Of a stretch of DNA of 64,000 nt, positions 36,037-49,057 are shown in pieces (position 1 is the first letter of the stretch; each line of letters opens with the position of its first letter). Made by a program: the position numbers and the translations under genes. Source of the DNA: Climacteris rufus (taxonomy: Eukaryota > Chordata > Aves > Passeriformes > Climacteridae); NCBI GenBank assembly GCA_013398175.1, contig VZRZ01002687.1, forward strand, positions 498,465 to 562,464, read 5' to 3'. The notes beneath the pieces are model-generated. The model had not been told where the DNA came from. It ran no database searches and saw only the letters and a list, made by a program, of their open reading frames with translations.

Positions 36037-39000
36037 GGAAAAATCACTGGGGTTTAGGAATAAACTATAATCTGTCCTTGGGGATGAAGAAGGACAAGTT
36101 TTCAATTGGTCTCATATGATATAAACAAAGAGAAAATAAAGAAATATCCTGCCTGTCCTATGAGCTACACTGAGCACTAATGGAGCTCTTTAAAGATTTC
36201 AAGCAATCTATAGGTGCTTTATCAGTAATTGGTTGTGGGTGATGGTTGCTCTCCACGTAGTTCAACAGTGCTATTGAGAACAAAATCCTATCCCTTTTTT
36301 TTGAACTGGGCTGGCAGGTCTCCATCCGAGCTCCTTCAGGATTTGGAACAGAGGCCAGTGAGTGCCAGAAAACTTGCAAAACCCACATGGCTACAGGGTG
36401 GATCCGTGTCTTCCCTGTCTGTGTGCTGGCCCTGTTGTAATCCCAGTCTGTACTGGTGCACAGAGCCCTTTGCAGAGCACAGTGGGAGTAACCACAACCT
36501 TGTGTGACCTCTGCGTTGGCAGCTCCTCTGCCGAGTTTGAAACTTTGCATTGCCTCCTTTCACTCCTTGAGATCTTACCTAAACAAGTTGATTTTTAACT
36601 CATAAGAAAGGCCCTGGCCCCCATGGAGACTTTGAAGTAGATTCTAAAAAAGACATCAGTCCGAGTCATAGGACTTGGGGCTGTCCATGGCAAAGAACAG
36701 GGAGAAAAGGCTGTAATTCTCCCTCGCAGCTCTGACCACTGATTCATAGTCACACTGCCATAGACAATACTGACATAGACAATATTTTTAGAAGCTGGTT
36801 GGGTTTTTTTTTCCATAGAAGATAATGAGGTTATGGCGCCCCATGGACACCCACGGTCTCCTGGGCAGGGATGAAAGCAGGCTTAGAAGGAAAGGGTTTC
36901 TACCTTGGAGGAAGGAAGCCTCCATGGAGCTAAGGACAGTCATGAGGTCCATTCCCAGCACTAGGGCTGCCTAACAGCTGCTCTTTTCATGCTTCCTCTT
37001 CTCCCACAAGCTGAACAAGCCTTGGGAATAGTCCCACTGATGATAGAAAGGAGATGTATCTTTATTCACCTACAGCTTTTCCCCTCAACTCACCCACTCT
37101 CCTCCATTCTCCAAACTCCTCAGGCACAGACCTGGGCACACAGAGGTCTCCAGGTGCCAAAACAGCTGTTGTTCCCTCCCCAAGGACAGGTTTGTTCCTT
37201 CCCATGTAGAGTAGCCTGTCACCAGTACCAAGGTCCTTCCCAAAGGTATCCCATCTAGTTACTCATGGTCAGGCTTAGCAGGTTCAGCTGAAGAGATCTG
37301 AAAAGGAAATCTGAAAAGGATCTTGCTTGAATTGGCAGGGCTGCCAGTTGGCTTTGGCTGTTGGAGAGCTGATCAGCATAAATATGTCATACTTTGCTAC
37401 ATTAAATCAAATATTCCTTTTTTCAGTAAGTTCCACACCATGTGTTTCTCTCTTTTGCGTTTTAGAGTCAGTACTGTACCTTTGCAGGGTGTCCCTACTC
37501 ATTTCTTAGACCCCTCCTGAAGCTCATTGTGTTGAAGCCACAGTTCATGAAACAAACTATACCCACAGCAAAAGGTCAAATGCAATGAACGTGGTGCTCA
37601 AGTGCTGCATATTGTTTGTTTGGACTGATCAGAATAGCTCTGAAGTGACTTACACCAAATTCTTCCTGTGCTTAAAACCATGTTTCTCCATAAGCCATGT
37701 TTACAAATGCCAAAAATATTTTGAACCAGGAGTTATGAAAGCCTGAAAGCACTTACTTATAGAGAGCTGTTTCAACATTGCACATACTTGTATGTAGTTG
37801 AGCCAGGTCCTGTTGCTCATGAGAACAGCCTTTACCAATCTGTCAACACTGACCTAACTTGTCCAAGAGAGAGCTCAGAAAATCAATGTGACGTGAAGAG
37901 ACCTTCAAAGTGCCACTGTACAAATATAAAGCTGGTGCAGGGCTGGAGGTTGGTGAAATCTGGCAGGTACAAAGAAGTTTGCAACCATCTGCAGAGATTA
38001 TATTTGTGTGTGTCATTTAACACTATAGAGACTTCCCACCTTTTGAAATTAATCAATAATTCTTCTGGAAAGGTAAAACCCTTCATGTTTTTCTTAATAT
38101 ACTAAATTTAATTGTGACTTAAATGTCTTGGTCTATAACACATTTTTTAAGGATTGTAAGAGTTGTTGAACCCTTCTTGCACCGAGCTTTACCAATCCTA
38201 GGACAGAAAGGAGTTCTTCAACAAAATCAAATATCAGGCTACCATCCTGCCAAAACTTGGGAGCTTTTCTCATAGTTTGCATTATACCTTCCTGCTCCAT
38301 AATTTTGTTTCTCTTCCCTTCATTGGACTTTCACTCATTCGTTCCATTAGTACAGCTAAGAGACAGCCGTTTAGGGTAGAAAGGATTTTATATAACTTGT
38401 CTTAGAATTCCCTGGGATTAGTTTAGCATGGTAAAAATGTGATTAATAAGTAAATAATGGTAGTGGCATAAGCAGGAGCTCTGTTCAGAAATGGCCTCAT
38501 AGCTCCTGTTTTGATCCTACTGAGTGGGGGTTCTATTTTAATAGTGATATTTAGCAGAATTCATGGCCATGCCCTGATTTCTGATCTACAGAGCACAGAA
38601 AAATACTTCCCAGTATCACCTCCAAGTGTTTTCAAAGCAGCATAGAGTGATTACCTGAAAAATAAATGGAATCTCTTAATGACTTCAGGGATTCAGCCAA
38701 ACCACTGAAAAATCATGCTTGTAACATTTCCCATGTGAATTCCTTTGTGTTCTTGAAATCAGAATTAAAAGCTAGGTGTGGGATTATCTTAAAAACACTC
38801 AACCTCTTTTTTCCTTGAAAGCCAGAAACCATGAGCACAAGGACAACAACAGGCCACATTTCCACTGAGGCACTTTACCTGATGCATGACTGCTCCTAGA
38901 AAAGCCTAAAACCAAGCCCAGCCACAATCCTGGAGGCCTCTGTAGTAACCAGCAGAAGCCAAGTCAAAATAACACTTCCTCTACCAACTACTCCAAATGA

Positions 39001-39416
39001 GTTCTTTTCCTCAAGGAGCATTAACTTGGGCTAATCCCATCCCTCTCTAAAAGCCTGAGTGCATCTGCAAAGGTCAGGATTTCAGGCTGTTCACTTCACA
39101 GCAGCCCTATAATGTAGGTCTGGTAGATCTTTTCTACCTCCCTGCAGTTCTCTCACTATAAGAGGGCTCCTGTACAATTTAATTAAAGCGAAACTTTCTG
39201 ACTTCAGCAGAGCTGAGCAGAGCCAACCAAGCTTTGCACTGCCACCACCGTCCCACCACTACCAGGAGCAAACTTAGAAGTGAGTCCAACAGGGAGAAGA
39301 GCAAGCTTTTGCCATAAATGCAGCCCTACCTCTCATTCTCCATATCCAGCAAATGCTGAATTGGTTTTAAAATAATTTCCTTAACAACCAAGTACTACTA
39401 TTTAACAGGACCCCTG

Positions 39417-39480
39417 AGCACTTCTATAGCATTTTACAAATCACTGCATAAGTATTAATTAGCCTTAATGACTCATATTA
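39417..39480. repeat. Possible ancient LINE/SINE remnant (weak)
   Basis: The stretch ctatagcattttacaaatc followed by attaattagccttaatgac and a run resembling attacctaacaagataatg recalls the end common to several old amniote repeats (tagcactttacaaacattaattaa... gaggtagataa). The similarity is loose. Confidence 0.28.
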
Positions 39481-42400
39481 CCTAACAAGATAATGAAAAA
39501 CCCTGCAGCTCACAATATCTACTTCTATTTTCAGCCAGAGATGAAATGGATCTTGTAAAGGATACATTATCTTCTAATTTCTTTCCTGCACATCCCTGTA
39601 ATAACTTTGGAAAGTAATTCAAAGTGTGCTGTGGTATTTTTTTCCTTCTCAATTTGCAAAGTCTAATAAAGTCTTTGGCACAAAACAGAAATACAGAGGT
39701 TTAGTGATAATATTAGTTCCTTAGGAGGCTTTCTATTGAAGGATGACTGGTGTGGGCTCACTTTCTGGTAGGGAGGTGTGGATCTGCTGCCCGTTCTTTA
39801 TGGAGAATAGAAACGTCTTTCTTGGTTTCTTTCTGGGCTGCCCCTGCCAAGGTAATACTTAATGGATTAAGTCTTGTGAAATAAATTCTGTAAATAGAAC
39901 GTGGACTGAGATCATTTCAACTCATTTCCCCTGCGTCCCCTTCCCGTCCTGGAAGCTGTCAAGCACAAGCAGCCTGCAAGCAGCCTGTTCTCCCAGTGTT
40001 AGTCTTGAGTCTCACTAGATGCATAAAACAGCTTGTTTTTCACATACTTTCTGTGATGGCATTAAAAAAAATTGCAAGAAAAAAAAAACCCAACCCTTCC
40101 CAATTCCACCCATAGCTATAAACTGGATACAGCTAATCTTGTAAGGGCACCAAACATTGCTCTGTTTGTCCACATTAGAGCACTAGAAACCTATGTTTAT
40201 GATGGAATTACAGTTGAATCTGAAGGATTTTAAAGAAAGGAACTGAACCAACTGTGGGTTTGTAAACAAACAATATGGTTTTGACGTCAGACATATCATT
40301 TCATGTGCTGGAACAGTTTCTACCATGTGGCCAGTTCCTGCCCCTGAAGAGTATCTAATTTAATTTAGAGGTATTCATGATACGGGACTGCACGTCAAGT
40401 CCAAAAAACTACAGGGTAACTCTGCAGGCAAGTCTGTGCTGGAAAGATTGCATAAGCTGTACTTCGAAGGAGCAACAGAGACCTTTTGGCTCAAGGAAGA
40501 CAGGGGAAAGTTGTGTCTACTGCAGAAGATGGGAAAAAGAAAGTGAGGGGAAGGGAAGTGTATGGAGTGGGCATTGTCAAGGGGAAGGACTTCCCTTCTT
40601 CTTTAGAAATGAATCAGTTCGAGGTATTTTTCTGCATTCATGTTATCCAAAAAAATCTGCATAACTATTTCCAGAGCAATAAATCCTACCCACAGCTTTC
40701 AGCAGTCCTTGGGTTCCTCTCTCTCTACTCTTTCTGTGCTGGCCCTGCAGACAGCCACCACAGAGGATAACTCCTCCTGGGAGATTTTAGGTACCACCCC
40801 AGCATCCATGGGATCATCCACAACAAGCCCTCGGGTCCTGGTGACCCAGGGGTGATGCAGAGCCCCTGCAGCAGGATCCCACTCCCTCCCCTGAGCACCT
40901 GGGCTGTGAACAAACACCCAGGTGAGGGGCTGGCACTTGGGTGATGCCAGAACAACAGCAAGATACCCCTTTGCTACTGCTGATAGTGACTGGAATATGT
41001 CTTATGTTGCAGGTATCTAAGGGCAGTTATGTGGGAAAACTTCTCTTCATACAGGGCATGATTCTGATTGCTGAAAAAAACCACACCTGGTATCAGCTGA
41101 ATTTAAAGGGATGTCCTCTTTGGATAAAAAATTCTTTGTGAGTCTATGTGTTTATCATCTTGAGCTTTAAATTATATTAATTTGTCTGGAAGCTTATTTC
41201 AATTAACTGTATAACAGTGATACAGTATGTTGTCTTATTTATTTATGTTTATTTACTAGACAGCATTTTCTACTCTACTGATTCCAGTTCCCCAGGTTTT
41301 CAGAAAACCCAGTTCCTCCCGGAGGTGGTGTAGAGCTCCCTGCTGGGTACTCAGCTCTGGCTGTACACAGACACACCTCACCAGCATCTTCCCAACAGAG
41401 CTACCCCAATTCCTACACACTTGGAAAGAAAATAGGAGACAGTTCCCTTTGTGGTTATTTCATGCCATGGAATTCTGACTGCTTGCTGAAAAACTATTTC
41501 CAATAAAAATGTAAGGTTTTTTGCCAATTAAAGCTAATGCCTTTTACCAAAAAAATATTTCTCAAAAACTTAAGTCCTAGTTTTAGCCAAAAACATGAGA
41601 CCAGCCTTAGGTGTAGGATTCAGACCAATACTATGAGACAATCACAGAAGTTATAACCAGCTGAGGTTGGTTGTTTACAGTGGAAGGCAAGCTGCAATTC
41701 CTTCCTTTGATCTACTTGTTGGCTTCAGGATTACATTTCCCAACCATGCTTTTTAATCACTGTAAACATCAGAGGTGAAGAATTTGGTGGAGAGAAAACT
41801 GGCTGCTTCTTTGTGTTCTTGATCAGACTGGGCTTTGATGCCTTCTCTTTCCCAGTTTCAGTGCCTGAGCTTTGAATGTGACACCACCACATGGTCTCAG
41901 GTTCTGGGATCTGCACATGTAGTGTGTTTCATTGCCTACATCTCATTCCTGGAGCAGACACAGCCCCAAGTGTGATGCCCTTCCCAGGGAAGTCACACAC
42001 TTATCACATAATGAACGTTTGCAGGCCATGTTGTCACTGGATCTCTCAGGGACAGCCTCCCTCATGAGCAAGCTTGGAAACTCACACCTTGCTTTTCCAA
42101 GACCCCTCAACCTTTATCTGTGCAGTGCTGGAAAACCTCTGGAGTCAAGGACCCCAAGAATCACTGGTGGGAATTCATAACAGATATCCCAGCACTGTGC
42201 AGCAGCACGGGGACATCCAAGCCACCTTTGAATGAGACAACAGGGGTATAGCAGGAGGCTTTCTGCCACAGGATGGAGCTCAGTGCAGGCTGCAAAGCAT
42301 TTCTAGGAAGCTCCATAAATACTCAAGCATCTGAATCCCATTGCAGAGCCTGCACCATCAATGTGCCTGCATGTAGATGAACTGCAAAGTGACTGGGAAA

Positions 42401-44528
42401 AAAAAATCAGGTAGGTGAAGGTCTTGATCATGTCTGAAAAAGTACGATACTCAAAACAAGTGAGGGGGCATTAAAAAGAGCCAGCTTTTATAAAAAGTGA
42501 ACATGTGAACTCTGTGGCTTTAGTTTTGTTCCACTTACTCTGTTCACCAGCTCTACGAAGCTTTTCTCTCACAGATGTATATTTTTAACACCACTGAAAA
42601 GAACATGCCAGAACTGGAAGCTCAAGCTACTTTTACCCTGGATAAATGGGATGCAAATGTCATGTAAGAGGTTAAATGGCACAGGAAGGATTTTTTTCTC
42701 TTTTTAAATCAAGAATGGCCAAATTAGTATTAACAGGGCTGATGTTTCTGACTGTGAAATCTCCCTGAACATAAATATTTAACAAGAGAAATCCTTAGAA
42801 TTCTCTTCTACCTTAGCATCATGCACAAGTAGAAACTGCTTTACCATACGAGTTAAAAGTTTTCTGCAATAATGCAACAAATCACTTTATGCAACAAACA
42901 CAGACACATTTTGTGGCAGTTTCCCCACAGGCTTCAATCTATGGGGGGAAAAAAAAATCTTGATTTATTATATAGCATTTGGACAGCTGTGAATGAAATT
43001 TTGCCAAAGATCAGAATAATCAACTCTTTCACCCAGGCAGCTTTTTTTATGGACGAAAAAAGCACAGAATGGGCTTGAGCAAAATAAATAAAAATTCCAT
43101 GCTTTTAACCAACAGAACCTCTTGTATCATTCAGAAACATTTACAGACATCCAGAATTTTTTATCATCAAAAAGATGCTCTGGCCTTTAAAATTACAACT
43201 TATCCTTATATTTTTGTTTAATGATGGCCTTGAAACAAGCAGGTATCTCTAACTTGTGGCATCTCTTCATGTCGAGTCAAATGTAAGAACTTTTAAAGCA
43301 GCTCCTTGCTATTTTTTCTCTTCCCTTGAAACATCTCTCTTTTGCTAAGCCATCATGTGTGAGTTTTAAAGATAGCAGAACCCCATCTAGCAGCAGCATC
43401 CATCACATGAGTCATAGTAACCAGTGCCTCAAACATCAGTTTTCATCGATTGACTGGGCCTCTGGTGCCAATATGGAAATCTTCCAACCTGGAAAGGGCT
43501 GGCTGTTTTAATACAATTAAATACAGCCAGGAAGAGAGCTGCAAATGGAAACATGCATTAGCCATTCATAGCATACAAGCCTCTCTCAGAGCCCAGTAAA
43601 GGTATTAGTGCAGCATCCCTCCTTCCCTTGCCTATTTAATTAGCACACAATGAAGGCCACTGAATTGCCCTGCAAAAGGTGTTGTGTACTTTGGGCAAAA
43701 AAGAAAGGAGAAAAGAAGTTGCTTTTAAGTACAATCCAAAAAAATAGCTCCTTGGCTAAATGGTATTTTTAATAAAGATGTTTCCAATGTTTGTTTATTT
43801 ATCAAAAAGCAGTGTTTCTTGCGGGTGTTTTGATTTTTATTTCTGTGCACAAGAAGGAGAGGAAAAAAGGGCTTTACTAAGCAAGTCTTTCAGTAAGACA
43901 CCAGATGATGGATAGTCAAACACAGAGTCTCCTGTAAACACAGAGGTAACCAAAAGGTATGAACTGACTCATAATTGTGTCAACACAGGTCGCAGACCCT
44001 TGGTTTATTTCAGCCTTCCTGTTTTTCACAGATTTCTTTTCACACTACACTATTTTTTTAAAGACACAGACTCTTTTCAGTACATCTTAGCGGGGTGCAA
44101 AAGCACACACGTTTTTACACCAAAATGTGGCCATCTACACACACATGTAGGCTGTATTGCCACAACTACAACAGCAGCATTTTCCATCCATTGCTTATGG
44201 CTGCATTAAACCAAGCTGTGCAGTCCATGACCACTCTAAATCAAAAAATCCATCCCACTTCTGCCTCCAGCCTTTCCCCAGTGGCTCTTGGGAAGCATCC
44301 AGAAAACAGGAGTACAACAAAACCTCAACAGCCTAGTGCTCCAGTCCATGCAACCCTCTAAGACTCGGTGTGATTATTTTTTAACCAAAGTGGCAAGACT
44401 CTGTCTGACCAAAAATACTGGGAGAAGGGCAGGCAGCACAGAGGTCTGTGATGAGCAGGACCTGCCTGTATTTGCCTTGATCTCTAAACAAATTGAATTA
44501 GGCTGAAGCCTTTCCCTTGTCTAAAGTT

Positions 44529-44636
44529 TAGAATCTTGGGTTGGCTTGGAAGGTTGGAAAGATCATCTAGTTCCAATCCCCCTGCCATGGGCAGAGACCT
44601 TCCATTAGAAGCCCCATCCAACCTGGCCTTAGAGGA
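44529..44636 (-). repeat. CR1 LINE 3' end fragment
   Basis: A decayed tail (agaatcttgggttggc) is followed by ggaaggttggaaagatcatc, tagttccaatccccctgcc, atgggcagagaccttcc and atccaacctggcctta. It is the CR1 3' UTR in reverse complement, with about 20 bases missing relative to related copies between the ctgccatgggcag and catccaacc blocks. Confidence 0.9.
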
Positions 44637-46866
44637 AAAAGCCTTTCTGGGCTCTCTATTTCATTATTAGCACTGACTAGTAGGTTATGAATTTGTTAGG
44701 GGAGGGACTGATGTGCAGACACCCCAGGACATTGAATCCCCTGCAAGTCACAGCACAGTTCATTTGAAGGGCCAGGAAAGATGTTTCAGTACATTCCGTC
44801 ACCAAATCACCTGTGGAGACACCTTGTTGTCTGAAATCCTGAGATCCTTTCAAAGGACTTGCAGAAAACCACAAATCAAGAAAGGTTAAAGCCAGGGAAA
44901 CTGTTCTTCCTCAGCAGAGGCAGTAAAAGAAGAAGTTCAAGGCGAGATTGCAATGACCAGTGTTTGTTCCTGGATGTCCATGAGACACACAGAGCCCAGT
45001 GCAATAGATCTGCACATGAAAAGATCCCTCCTGAGCACCTCAGATCAACCACACACATGAAAATGACTTAATGCTATGGAACCACCCATCCAAGATGTGC
45101 CAGACCCTGTATGAGCAAGGAGAAGTTTAGACAACTGTTTGTCTGGGATGTTTCAGCTTCAGTGAGATTTACTGAAAATGGCAGAGCCAGCAAAGACAGA
45201 TGACCTTACTCAGGCTGGGCAGTGCCTCATTCCTGGTGTAATCACATCCAGCTCAGTGGGAAAGCTACTCAACAAAAATCAGAGCCACAGAACCAGAATT
45301 TGGGCCTTATTTCCCATTGTGGAAAAATAATTTGCTAAAATTCCCAGTCAACAGGTTGTAGTGAGCAATGCCAAATCCACCCAGAGATCCCTCAAGGGCT
45401 CTTGCCTGGTTATATCACCAAATCATTCACCAAAAAATGCAAAAAAAGTTACATTAGGATGAAGCTGACACACAAAATTTGCCAGAAATAGCATTTCAGA
45501 TACAGAAATCATTGGCAGACTTCAGTTTTTTAAGACTACTCATTTAAGGACAGTATACCTTTGTAAAGAGAGAGCATTTTATCTGGAGCCATTTTTCCCT
45601 ACAGAAACCAAGACCAAAAGAACAATGGGGAGAATTCCCTTTGCCAATTACAGTATGTTAAGTCAGATTTTCTTCCAGTAGGTTCTGTACCTTCAAACGT
45701 TGGTCAAGCTTTGTATAATTGTTAGCTGGGGAAAAGCTATGCTCTTTTCTCCTGCTTCCTCTCTTTACCTCTCTTTACCCTTTAGCGTTACAACAGAATT
45801 TTACTGAAGGAGACCATGAAAAGAGTATCAAAACATTCCACATATTTTCTCTGCATAAACATGCTGTGAATTTCTAATGTAAATAGTGCCAGGGCACTAC
45901 TGTCACTCAGAGCCCAGGAGTTTACCCAAGTTAGACAAATTATGCTGCCCCTTATCTCAGTTGTTACAGATTCTTGCCTTTCATTCATTCCTTGCCAGCA
46001 GCTGGATTTTGTGTGTAGGGGAGCAAAGAGCCTCCAATGCTGAAGGTAGCCTCTTGTGGCAAGACCAGTAACACTGGGCTTTCCAGTGGAGAATGCAGAA
46101 GGGGATAGCTGATAGCCTTGTTTGCCAAGGCAGCTATCTAAAGAATGCTGAATTTTGGCAGGTACGAGCAGGAGAAATGCAGTGCTATGAAAATGGACAT
46201 TGCAAGCTCCCTTCCAAATCTGCAGTGTTTGGCCCACATCAATAAAACAAATTAACCAAAAAACACTTTTTTACATGTCCTGTAAAAAACCTCCACAAAG
46301 CAGAGTTGTGGTTGTGAGTAGAGGGAGGACAGTGCTGCTGAGCAAATCTGCCTGGCAGGGCCAGTGGCTGCTGCTTCAAACATCATATCCAGACCATAAT
46401 TAATACTAACCTTCAACTACAGTCAGCAAGTCTCATTTCCTCCCTGATAAGGAGATACTTACTAGAAGGGAATGCAAGATGTGATGAGGGGATTCATTTC
46501 TGAATGTGTTTTTTAGTTTCTGGTAGGGACTGAGTGAAAGCGCCTGTCCCATGTGGCAGGTGTTGTCCAGCTGTGAAGCCCCTTTGCATCCTGGAGCCTG
46601 TGTATGGAAAACAAAGGGCCTGGAAGTTGCCAGCCCCAAGCCCTGCCTTGCAAGTGCATTATTCCAGGCTCTCCTGCCTGATCCACAGCCCCTTTTAGGA
46701 ACAGAAAACGCTGAGTCTGCATGGCAGCACCACGGGAGGAATGTGCACTGCATGGCCATCTGTAAACTGAGTCCCTGAAACTATGAGTACCTTTAATCCC
46801 TTTCCAATAAGTCAGTTCAGCATGTTTTATTTAGGCAATGCTTTCAAAGAAAGGAAAAGCTCTTAC

Positions 46867-46962
46867 CTATTGTTCTTCGGAGATCTTCACACTGGCTAAT
46901 GTGAGGGAATTTCAAGATTTCTTTCCACTTTTTGCTTTTGCCTTTGCGTTTCCCGCCACCCC
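46867..46962 (-). CDS. GRK5: GRK5 exon 2 (about residues 18-50), polybasic PIP2/calmodulin-binding segment
   Basis: This internal exon of G protein-coupled receptor kinase 5 reads from 46962 down to 46867 (96 bp). A pyrimidine-rich acceptor ending ctctctgcag precedes it, with AG at 46964-46963, and the donor GTAAGAG starts at 46866. The translation begins GGGKRKGKSKKWK and ends QCEDLRRTI. From memory this part is identical to human GRK5 residues 19-49, whereas GRK6 has NRKGKSKKWRQML at the same place. Both ends are phase 1: the exon supplies two bases of the Gly-18 codon and the first base of codon 50. In the family the KRKGKSKK cluster binds PIP2, and roughly residues 20-39 form the N-terminal Ca2+/calmodulin site. 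Both control membrane attachment of a kinase that phosphorylates activated receptors. Exon 1, encoding the first 17 residues, is not in the window. Confidence 0.97.
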
Positions 46963-47101
46963 CTGCAGAGAGAGAAACACCAGGATTAGATTGCTTTGGG
47001 GGCATAGTCCCATCCACAGTTCACCTGCCCAGTCACAGTTCTTAAGGATACCATTAATAATTAAAGCTGAGACATTGTAGGCTGATGTACAGGTAGGTGC
47101 C

Positions 47102-47236
47102 TGCAAGTGTTCAAGGAAAGGTTGGATGGAGCCCTGAGCAACCTGGTCTAGTGAAAGGTGTCTCTGCCCATGGCAGGGAGGTTGGAACTAGATGATCTTT
47201 AAATTCTTTTCTAAGCCAAACCATTCTGTGATGCAG
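47102..47236 (+). repeat. CR1 LINE 3' end fragment, plus strand
   Basis: The sense-orientation CR1 end reads tgcaagtgttcaaggaaagg, ttggatggagccctgagc, aacctggtctagtgaaagg, catggcagggaggttggaac, tagatgatctttaaattc, and finishes in a decayed octamer (ccattctgtgatgcag). It inserted about 140 bp upstream of GRK5 exon 2 in transcript order, opposite to the gene, close to the exon's branch-point region but not in it. Confidence 0.95.
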
Positions 47237-47672
47237 ATCAAGTCTGAGCTTGTTTGGGCTTAAAACAGACTGAGGAGGTGGCATCTGTCAGAATACCAGC
47301 TTGCTAAAAGCTTGCTTGTGGCACACCAGGTCCAGTTCAGATGACAGTGCGGAACTGAGCACCTCCAGCATCACCTCTGCCCCAACCAGCAGCCACTTCA
47401 CACCAGTCAAATAAACTTGTAAAATTACAGCTCACACCTTTTCAACATGGATATTCCCCTTCTGGTTTTGGGATAAGTCCTGATTCTATCCCAAAAGAAG
47501 TGCTGAAAACTCAGGATCAAAATTCAATTCCTGCCATCCCCTCCCACCCCTCACATTACATATCGTGCCAACATGGCATTGCTGCTGTTGTTACACGTTC
47601 TGGTCACTGCTGCTCCCACAGGAGAACTGTGGGACAAAATTAACAGCTTCATGAGGAAAAAATCTCTTATTG

Positions 47673-47686
47673 TTTTTTTTTTTTTT
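47673..47686 (+). repeat. T14 homopolymer
   Basis: A run of 14 T between cttattg and ctgttctcc. Confidence 0.95.
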
Positions 47687-48959
47687 CTGTTCTCCTTGGA
47701 GAGGCTGTGCAGCCAATGGAGAAGGGGGATCCCCCTGGACATGAAAGCCCAGATGCAGACTGGGATTCTCCAGGTCACTGTATTTCCTGCAATTCAGTCC
47801 CTGCACACAAAATCTGATTCACTTGAGTCTGTTTTACATGCACTGGCATGTTGAATGACTAACTCAGAGCTGAGTTAATTTTGTAGAGGAGTTGGTAGAG
47901 TCACAATTGCAGACTGAGGGTGTGTTGGGTCCTACATGACATTGCAAGTTAAATTAGGAGAGCACTGACTCAAAAGGTAGCAGACCACCAGAGAGAAAAC
48001 ATGAGCCTTGGAAAAAAATGACAAGTATTGCTCTCCGTGGGGCGTTTCTGATCACACAGCATCACCTTTGGCACAAGAGTGCTTCTTTTGCATGTCACCT
48101 TTTATTCCTTTGCTTTCGGTAGCCAATGGTTTTGGCATCATAGAGTCTGCCTTGAATTATTTTAAACTTCTTATTGACAGGAACTGACAGTATTTCTACT
48201 GTGTGAAATGTAGACCAGAGATATCTGCACTGGCCATACAGGAACTAGCTTGTTTGGACTATCAGAAGTACAGCCCTGCTATCCTTTCCAGGAATTAGAC
48301 TGCAGCAAAGCACAGAGAGCTGTGACTCCTCCACACCACACAGTATTATGCAACACAGATGTACCCTTTGGGTCTGTAATGAATTCTGCTTCAACCTCCC
48401 CTCTTCAATGCATCCCAGCCACTGTTGATAAGGCCATTTCCTTTCCCATCCCTCTGGCCAGAGCCTCAGAGAGCCTGTGTTGCTCACTTGGTCTCGCATG
48501 CTGAGGCTATAAGGTGCTGAGAAGCATTTTGTGGGCTGGGGTGAGCACTGTGATCATGTGTTCCTAACTCCTGGAGCACATCTATTCACAACTCCTGGCT
48601 CTGCTCTGGCTGCCAGTGGCCACAGGGGTTGGATTCAGCAACCCTAAGGGACCTCATTGGCTTTCACATCCCCAAAAGCCCACTCCTACAATCCTGCACA
48701 GAAACTCCTGCATGCCAGGCTGCCCCTCCACTTGTACCTCTTCTTCTCTTCCATGGGCACCTTTCTTAATGCTCCTGCCCTTAAGCCTCATCACACTGTA
48801 CTTACACTTCTCTGCACCCTCCCTTTGTTTGCTCCTCTGGCGAATGGTCCTTCCACCAGGAATTCCTGCTTCCTTCTCTCTGCCAGTTATTCTCTTTGGC
48901 TATATTTTCTTCTCTGAACTTTTCTTCTGTTTGTGTTTTTCCATACACTCATTAATATT

Positions 48960-49057
48960 AGAATCACAGAATCACAGAATATGCTGCAAGGGGAACCTGC
49001 TTCAGTGCTCAGCCACCCTCTGGGTCAAAAAGCTTTTCCTGATATCCAACCTCCATG
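48960..49057 (-). repeat. CR1 LINE fragment with internal deletion
   Basis: A clean octamer tail (gaatcacagaatcacagaat) is followed at once by an internal CR1 block (gcttcagtgctcagccaccc, tctgggtcaaaaagctttt, cctgatatccaacctcc). The usual 70 or more bases with ggttggaagggacc are missing in between. Sequence beyond about 49057 is not recognisable as CR1. Confidence 0.85.

Larger units (their letters stand above)
32574..46866 (-). other. GRK5: GRK5 intron 2, part right of the assembly gap
   Basis: This is the 5' portion of the intron downstream of the exon 2 donor (GTAAGAG at 46866). It contains a well-preserved CR1 3' end at 35961-36036, an older one at 44529-44636, and an ancient-repeat trace near 39417-39480. 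A CpG-dense pocket at about 33895-34025 lies under a 157-codon minus-strand frame. The remainder is unique AT-rich sequence without recognisable genes. Confidence 0.85.
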
